The notes under the pieces were generated by a model. That model did not search any database. It worked only from the letters and a program-made list of their open reading frames with translations, and was not told the DNA's origin. A stretch of DNA of 39,803 bases from Sulfurovum sp. Lineage in GTDB: Bacteria > Campylobacterota > Campylobacteria > Campylobacterales > Sulfurovaceae. The stretch lies in assembly GCA_030949325.1 (NCBI GenBank), contig JAUZSQ010000034.1:1-39803 (forward strand). The letters run 5' to 3'. This document shows, one piece after another, positions 37,362-39,803 of the stretch. Made by a program: the position numbers and the translations under genes. The stretch's first letter is position 1; each line of letters begins with the position of its first letter.

Positions 37362-37560
37362 CTATATTTACCTCCAATCCATTTGCTAGTTTTTCTATGT
37401 TAGATAAAGTAATATTTCTTTCTGCTCTTTCTATCATGCCTATATGCGTTCTGTGTAGGTCTGATTTTTGGGCTAAGGATTCTTGGGATAGATTTCTAGC
37501 TTTTCTTAACTTGGAGATGTTCTTGCCAAAGGGAATGAGGATATTACTTTTATTTTTCAT
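37342..37560 (-). CDS. XRE-family regulator, controller (C) protein type
   Basis: This 72-aa single helix-turn-helix protein has ISKLRKARNLSQESLAQKSD, then LHRTHIGMIERAERNITLSN and IEKLANGLEVNIDELFRF. Both size and position, directly before and overlapping a nuclease gene, match C proteins of type II restriction-modification systems, which delay nuclease expression until methylation is in place. Confidence 0.87.
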   Translation of the reverse strand: MKNKSNILIPFGKNISKLRKARNLSQESLAQKSDLHRTHIGMIERAERNITLSNIEKLANGLEVNIDELFRF

Positions 37561-37606
37561 AGGGTTACTTTTTGACTAATGATACTTATTGTATGCAAAT
37601 AAATCA

Positions 37607-37619
37607 ACATACTATATGT
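37607..37619. promoter_or_regulatory. Palindrome upstream of controller gene (possible C-box)
   Basis: ACATA-CTA-TATGT is a perfect inverted repeat with a three-base spacer, 47 bases upstream of the regulator's start. Controller proteins bind such short palindromes in their own promoter. Only one copy is seen here, and binding is inferred. Confidence 0.35.
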
Positions 37620-37678
37620 GGCATTTACTATTAAACTTCTTTTGAGATAATTTGATTATCAAACATAAAGGATTTAAA

Positions 37679-37918
37679 ATGATTATTACAAAACATGGAT
37701 ACAAGAGAGTTAAAGAAAGATTGGGACTTCCTAAAAGAGCTCAAGAGAGACATATACACTCAGTTTTGAAAAAAGGTTTACTCAAATCAAGAATCGGACT
37801 TGAAAAGTTTGAAATGGTCTATCATGGTTTTTTATATATCTTTGTTTTGACTTCTAATCTTGAACCTATCCTTGTGATAGCATTTCCAAATACCCAAAGT
37901 ATTATTCTTGAATCTTAA
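37679..37918 (+). CDS. Small basic protein, phage/plasmid type
   Basis: This is a 79-aa product from ATG 37679, with AAGGA (37668-37672) as ribosome site. It begins ITKHGYKRVKERLGLPKRA, then a helix and a two-strand end (MVYHGFLYIFVLTSNLEPIL). I have seen this arrangement (HG-x-R-x-KER-x-G) in short accessory proteins of unknown role. It runs opposite to the controller gene. A toxin of RelE-like fold is possible but unproven. Confidence 0.55.
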   Translation: MIITKHGYKRVKERLGLPKRAQERHIHSVLKKGLLKSRIGLEKFEMVYHGFLYIFVLTSNLEPILVIAFPNTQSIILES

Positions 37919-37953
37919 GGGAGATAAGGATTCTATTTGGTTAAAATTATTGT

Positions 37954-38423
37954 ATGGAATATAATGAAATTATAAAATACTAAATCAATATGAGATAAAT
38001 ACTTTAGATGATTTGGAATATTGTTTAAGTGAATTTGAAAGTAACAATGAATGTATAGATGATGAGATACAAGAGGCAAAAGATTGTCTCAATGCCAAAT
38101 GTTATGATGCATATTTTGTGCCTGATTGTCGTAAGATGATAGAGATATATCAAAAGTATTTTCAAAAAGATATTGCATCTAAAAAGTCTTTTATTACCTA
38201 CCTCAATGCATGTACCTCCAAAAGTAAAAGCAGTATAGAAAATTATCTTTCTTGCAAAAGTTGTAATCAGCAGATACGTAAAGGGATACAAAGCAGTTTA
38301 AAAATTTCTGATTCTGAATTTAAAAAAGATTTTTGTAATAATCTCTCCATTAAATTTAACTATGATAAAGTTTTTCAGACCGATTACCGTTCTGTGCATC
38401 AATTTTTAAATAGAGAACTGTGA
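37954..38423 (+). CDS. Hypothetical protein (frameshifted), helical, Cys-containing
   Basis: The reconstructed protein is about 156 aa. It starts at ATG 37954 (MEYNEIIKY), loses one T near 37981, then continues NQYEINTLDDLEYCLSEFES and an acidic helical body with several Cys (CKSCNQQIRKG). No family is recognised. It precedes the decayed TPR-like region and may be its first part. Confidence 0.45.
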
Positions 38424-38439
38424 AGTGAACAGTGAGACG

Positions 38440-39290
38440 TTTATCCCAGAGTATAGAGAAGATAAAAGTAAGATGAGCAAAGAAGAAGAGCATAAACTTT
38501 TTACTCTTACACATACTTCTAAAGAAGATATTTGCTAAAAATCTAAAGAATAAAGACAATGTAAGTGGGAGTTCTCTCTATCTCCTTTAACCTCGCTTTA
38601 AAGGCTTTTGCTAGAACCTTGATTGAGTGAGAGTCAAAAGATAATGGATAGTATTATTGCTAAAGAGAATAAGGCATTTTCTTTGAGAAAAGTATCTATG
38701 CAACTTCAAGCCAAAGATATTTTATGCTCAAAAAAAAGATGCCGAAGCGATAATATTATTAAGAACATTAATCGAAGAAAATCAAACCCAATATAGACAG
38801 TGAAACCTATAATCTCTACCTATCAAGATAGCGAGCGTTAGATGAGACGAGAGAGTAGAAGCAAAACTCAAAGAGGCTGAACGGATTTATTATAATGTGT
38901 ATCAATTAACCCATGATTATTATCCAGCACTCAATTATCTTTATCTTCATAAAATACGTGCTTATATCAATGCCCAACCTAAAGAAGATATTATCAAAGA
39001 AGCCAAAGAGATATGGCAAAGTTTAGAGCATAAAATTGTGGATTGGTGGAGCTTTATTGCACGAAATAGAATATCTTGATAATCGTTGAAGAGTATGACG
39101 CAGTAATTAGTGAGTTTGAGAAATTATATGAAAATATAGAAGAGAGTGAAGTCAGTGATTTTAATGTTCTTCTACGATTAGACAGCTTGAACTGTATGCA
39201 AACTTTTGTGATGATGGAGAGATTTTACAATTGATTGGATATTTGGAAAAAAGGTAGAAGTATGCATTACGATGGAGACTATCTTAATGA
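38440..39290 (+). pseudogene. Decayed TPR/DUF4071-like gene remnants
   Basis: No long frame survives, but consecutive pieces read sensibly across frame changes: a helix near 38740-38800 (KDAEAIILL, RTLIEENQTQYRQ), then 38880-39079 (EAERIYYNVYQLTHDYYPAL, KEIWQSLEHKIVDWWSF) and 39082-39290 (IVEEYDAVISEFEKLYENIE). The YYPAxN and WWSFIA steps resemble the tetratricopeptide-type DUF4071/TRAFs-binding region found in effector and signalling proteins. At least five frame changes are needed, more than elsewhere in the window, so real decay is likely. Confidence 0.4.
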
Positions 39291-39391
39291 GAAGAAAGTA
39301 ACGAATGAGGAAGTACTGAAGTAGCATGAATATAGAAATTAAATCTGAATATGTTATACTAGAAGATAAAATGAAAAAATGAGGACTTCAA

Positions 39392-39478
39392 ATGAAAACA
39401 GAACAGCTATCATATTTTAATGGAAATATAACTATAGATGCAGACTTATGTAATGGTAAGGCTACCCCAATAAAATAA
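39392..39478 (+). pseudogene. DUF433-like antitoxin start, cut off by IS
   Basis: This is a 28-codon frame: MKTEQLSYFNGNITIDADLC then NGKATPIK and stop. ITIDADLCNGKAT resembles the opening of DUF433 antitoxins (IxIDPxxCxGKPxIxGTRI). The similarity stops at the codons just before the ISAzo13-like sequence, so the gene appears truncated by that insertion. GAGG at 39381-39384 is a plausible ribosome site. The evidence is short and the call tentative. Confidence 0.35.
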
Positions 39479-39491
39479 ACCACAATATAAA

Positions 39492-39762
39492 TCATCCTCT
39501 ATAAGGCACAGAAACTGCCCATTTTTCTAAACCATGAAGTCGAACTATTTTATCCTCGACTTTATCCATTTCTATCTTACTAAGCTTCACACCCGTAGCA
39601 TAAACTTTATCCACAAGCTTGACAATGGGTGAAACGCCATTGTAGGTCATACTCTTCGCAAACCCCATTACTTTTGAAATACTATCAAGTAAAGTACCAT
39701 TCCAATGTTTCTCCAATACACCCCAAACTCTCTCTACAGGATTGTATTTACTGTGATAGGGA
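39492..39762 (-). pseudogene. ISAzo13-like transposase, C-terminal part (split by IS)
   Basis: The minus-strand reading has PYHSKYNPVERVWGVLEKHW, containing the last catalytic Glu of the DDE core, then NGTLLDSISKVMGFAKSMTY and a basic end, LHGLEKWAVSVPYRG. This matches the C-terminal part of ISAzo13-family transposases. Upstream (to the right) it is cut at 39763 by the left end of an IS4-type element, so the element is nested and inactive. Confidence 0.72.
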
Positions 39763-39803
39763 CATACCTTTCTACACAACCAACCTAAAAGAAAAAGTGC
39801 TAT
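39763..39803 (+). mobile_element. Left end of second IS4-type element copy (runs off window)
   Basis: Starting at 39763 the sequence repeats the left end of the IS at 286 (same 18 bases, then 38 of 41 positions identical up to the window edge). It is in the same orientation as the first copy and inserted into the ISAzo13-like transposase gene. Confidence 0.78.

Noticed and set aside
38897-39079. Independent 60-aa gene
   Set aside because: It fits better as one fragment of the decayed TPR-like gene, with sense continuing in other frames on both sides.

Overview
The window looks like a chromosomal stretch from an AT-rich member of the Campylobacterota, probably Sulfurovum- or Sulfurimonas-like. 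The grounds are a single-chain fused CcsBA cytochrome c biogenesis protein, an OprD-type porin, an NspC-type polyamine decarboxylase, and the style of the small sensory proteins. The assignment rests on recalled family distributions, not on a search.

Layout: (1) 1-1941: an nspC-like decarboxylase gene on the minus strand is split by an IS4-family (IS50-like) element with 19-bp terminal inverted repeats and an 8-9 bp target duplication. (2) 1934-6053, minus: a gene set of two DUF4178 proteins (one interrupted by a 248-bp inverted-repeat element), a 55-aa membrane peptide, DUF350, a membrane-anchored spermidine-synthase-like protein and nspC. This is a candidate membrane/polyamine system. (3) 6172-13260, minus: ten co-directional genes encoding a triheme lipoprotein, response regulator, histidine kinase, small periplasmic protein, TSP3-type beta-barrel, monoheme lipoprotein, TlpA-like thioredoxin, DUF4266, DUF3570 and ApbE. 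Four of the exported products carry Asp/Asn-rich tracts, so this looks like a regulated envelope redox or metal module. (4) 13351-14822, minus: nickel superoxide dismutase, its maturation protease and a NicO-like nickel transporter. (5) 14884-16973, minus: a secreted unknown protein and a PqiA-related membrane protein. (6) 17081-22727, plus: a 122-bp MITE, OprD-like porin, TauE/SafE exporter, PAS and roadblock-like proteins, SixA phosphatase, and a GAF/coiled-coil/ATPase-like protein. (7) 22736-32609: uvrA, a small membrane protein, polA, a SUMF1-type protein and ccsBA. (8) 32889-39803, accessory: a NADAR-type antitoxin-like gene interrupted by a second MITE copy, a restriction-modification locus (two C5 methyltransferases converging on a controller-type regulator and two putative nucleases), decayed TPR-like genes, a cut-off DUF433-like gene, an ISAzo13-like transposase fragment, and the start of a second copy of the IS from the left end.

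Many genes, including polA, uvrA and ccsBA, carry single-base frameshifts, often in homopolymers. Because these hit housekeeping genes, sequencing error is the simplest explanation, and I annotate the reconstructed genes rather than the pieces. The transposon insertions are different: they carry target duplications and look real.

I saw no convincing tRNA, rRNA or CRISPR array.
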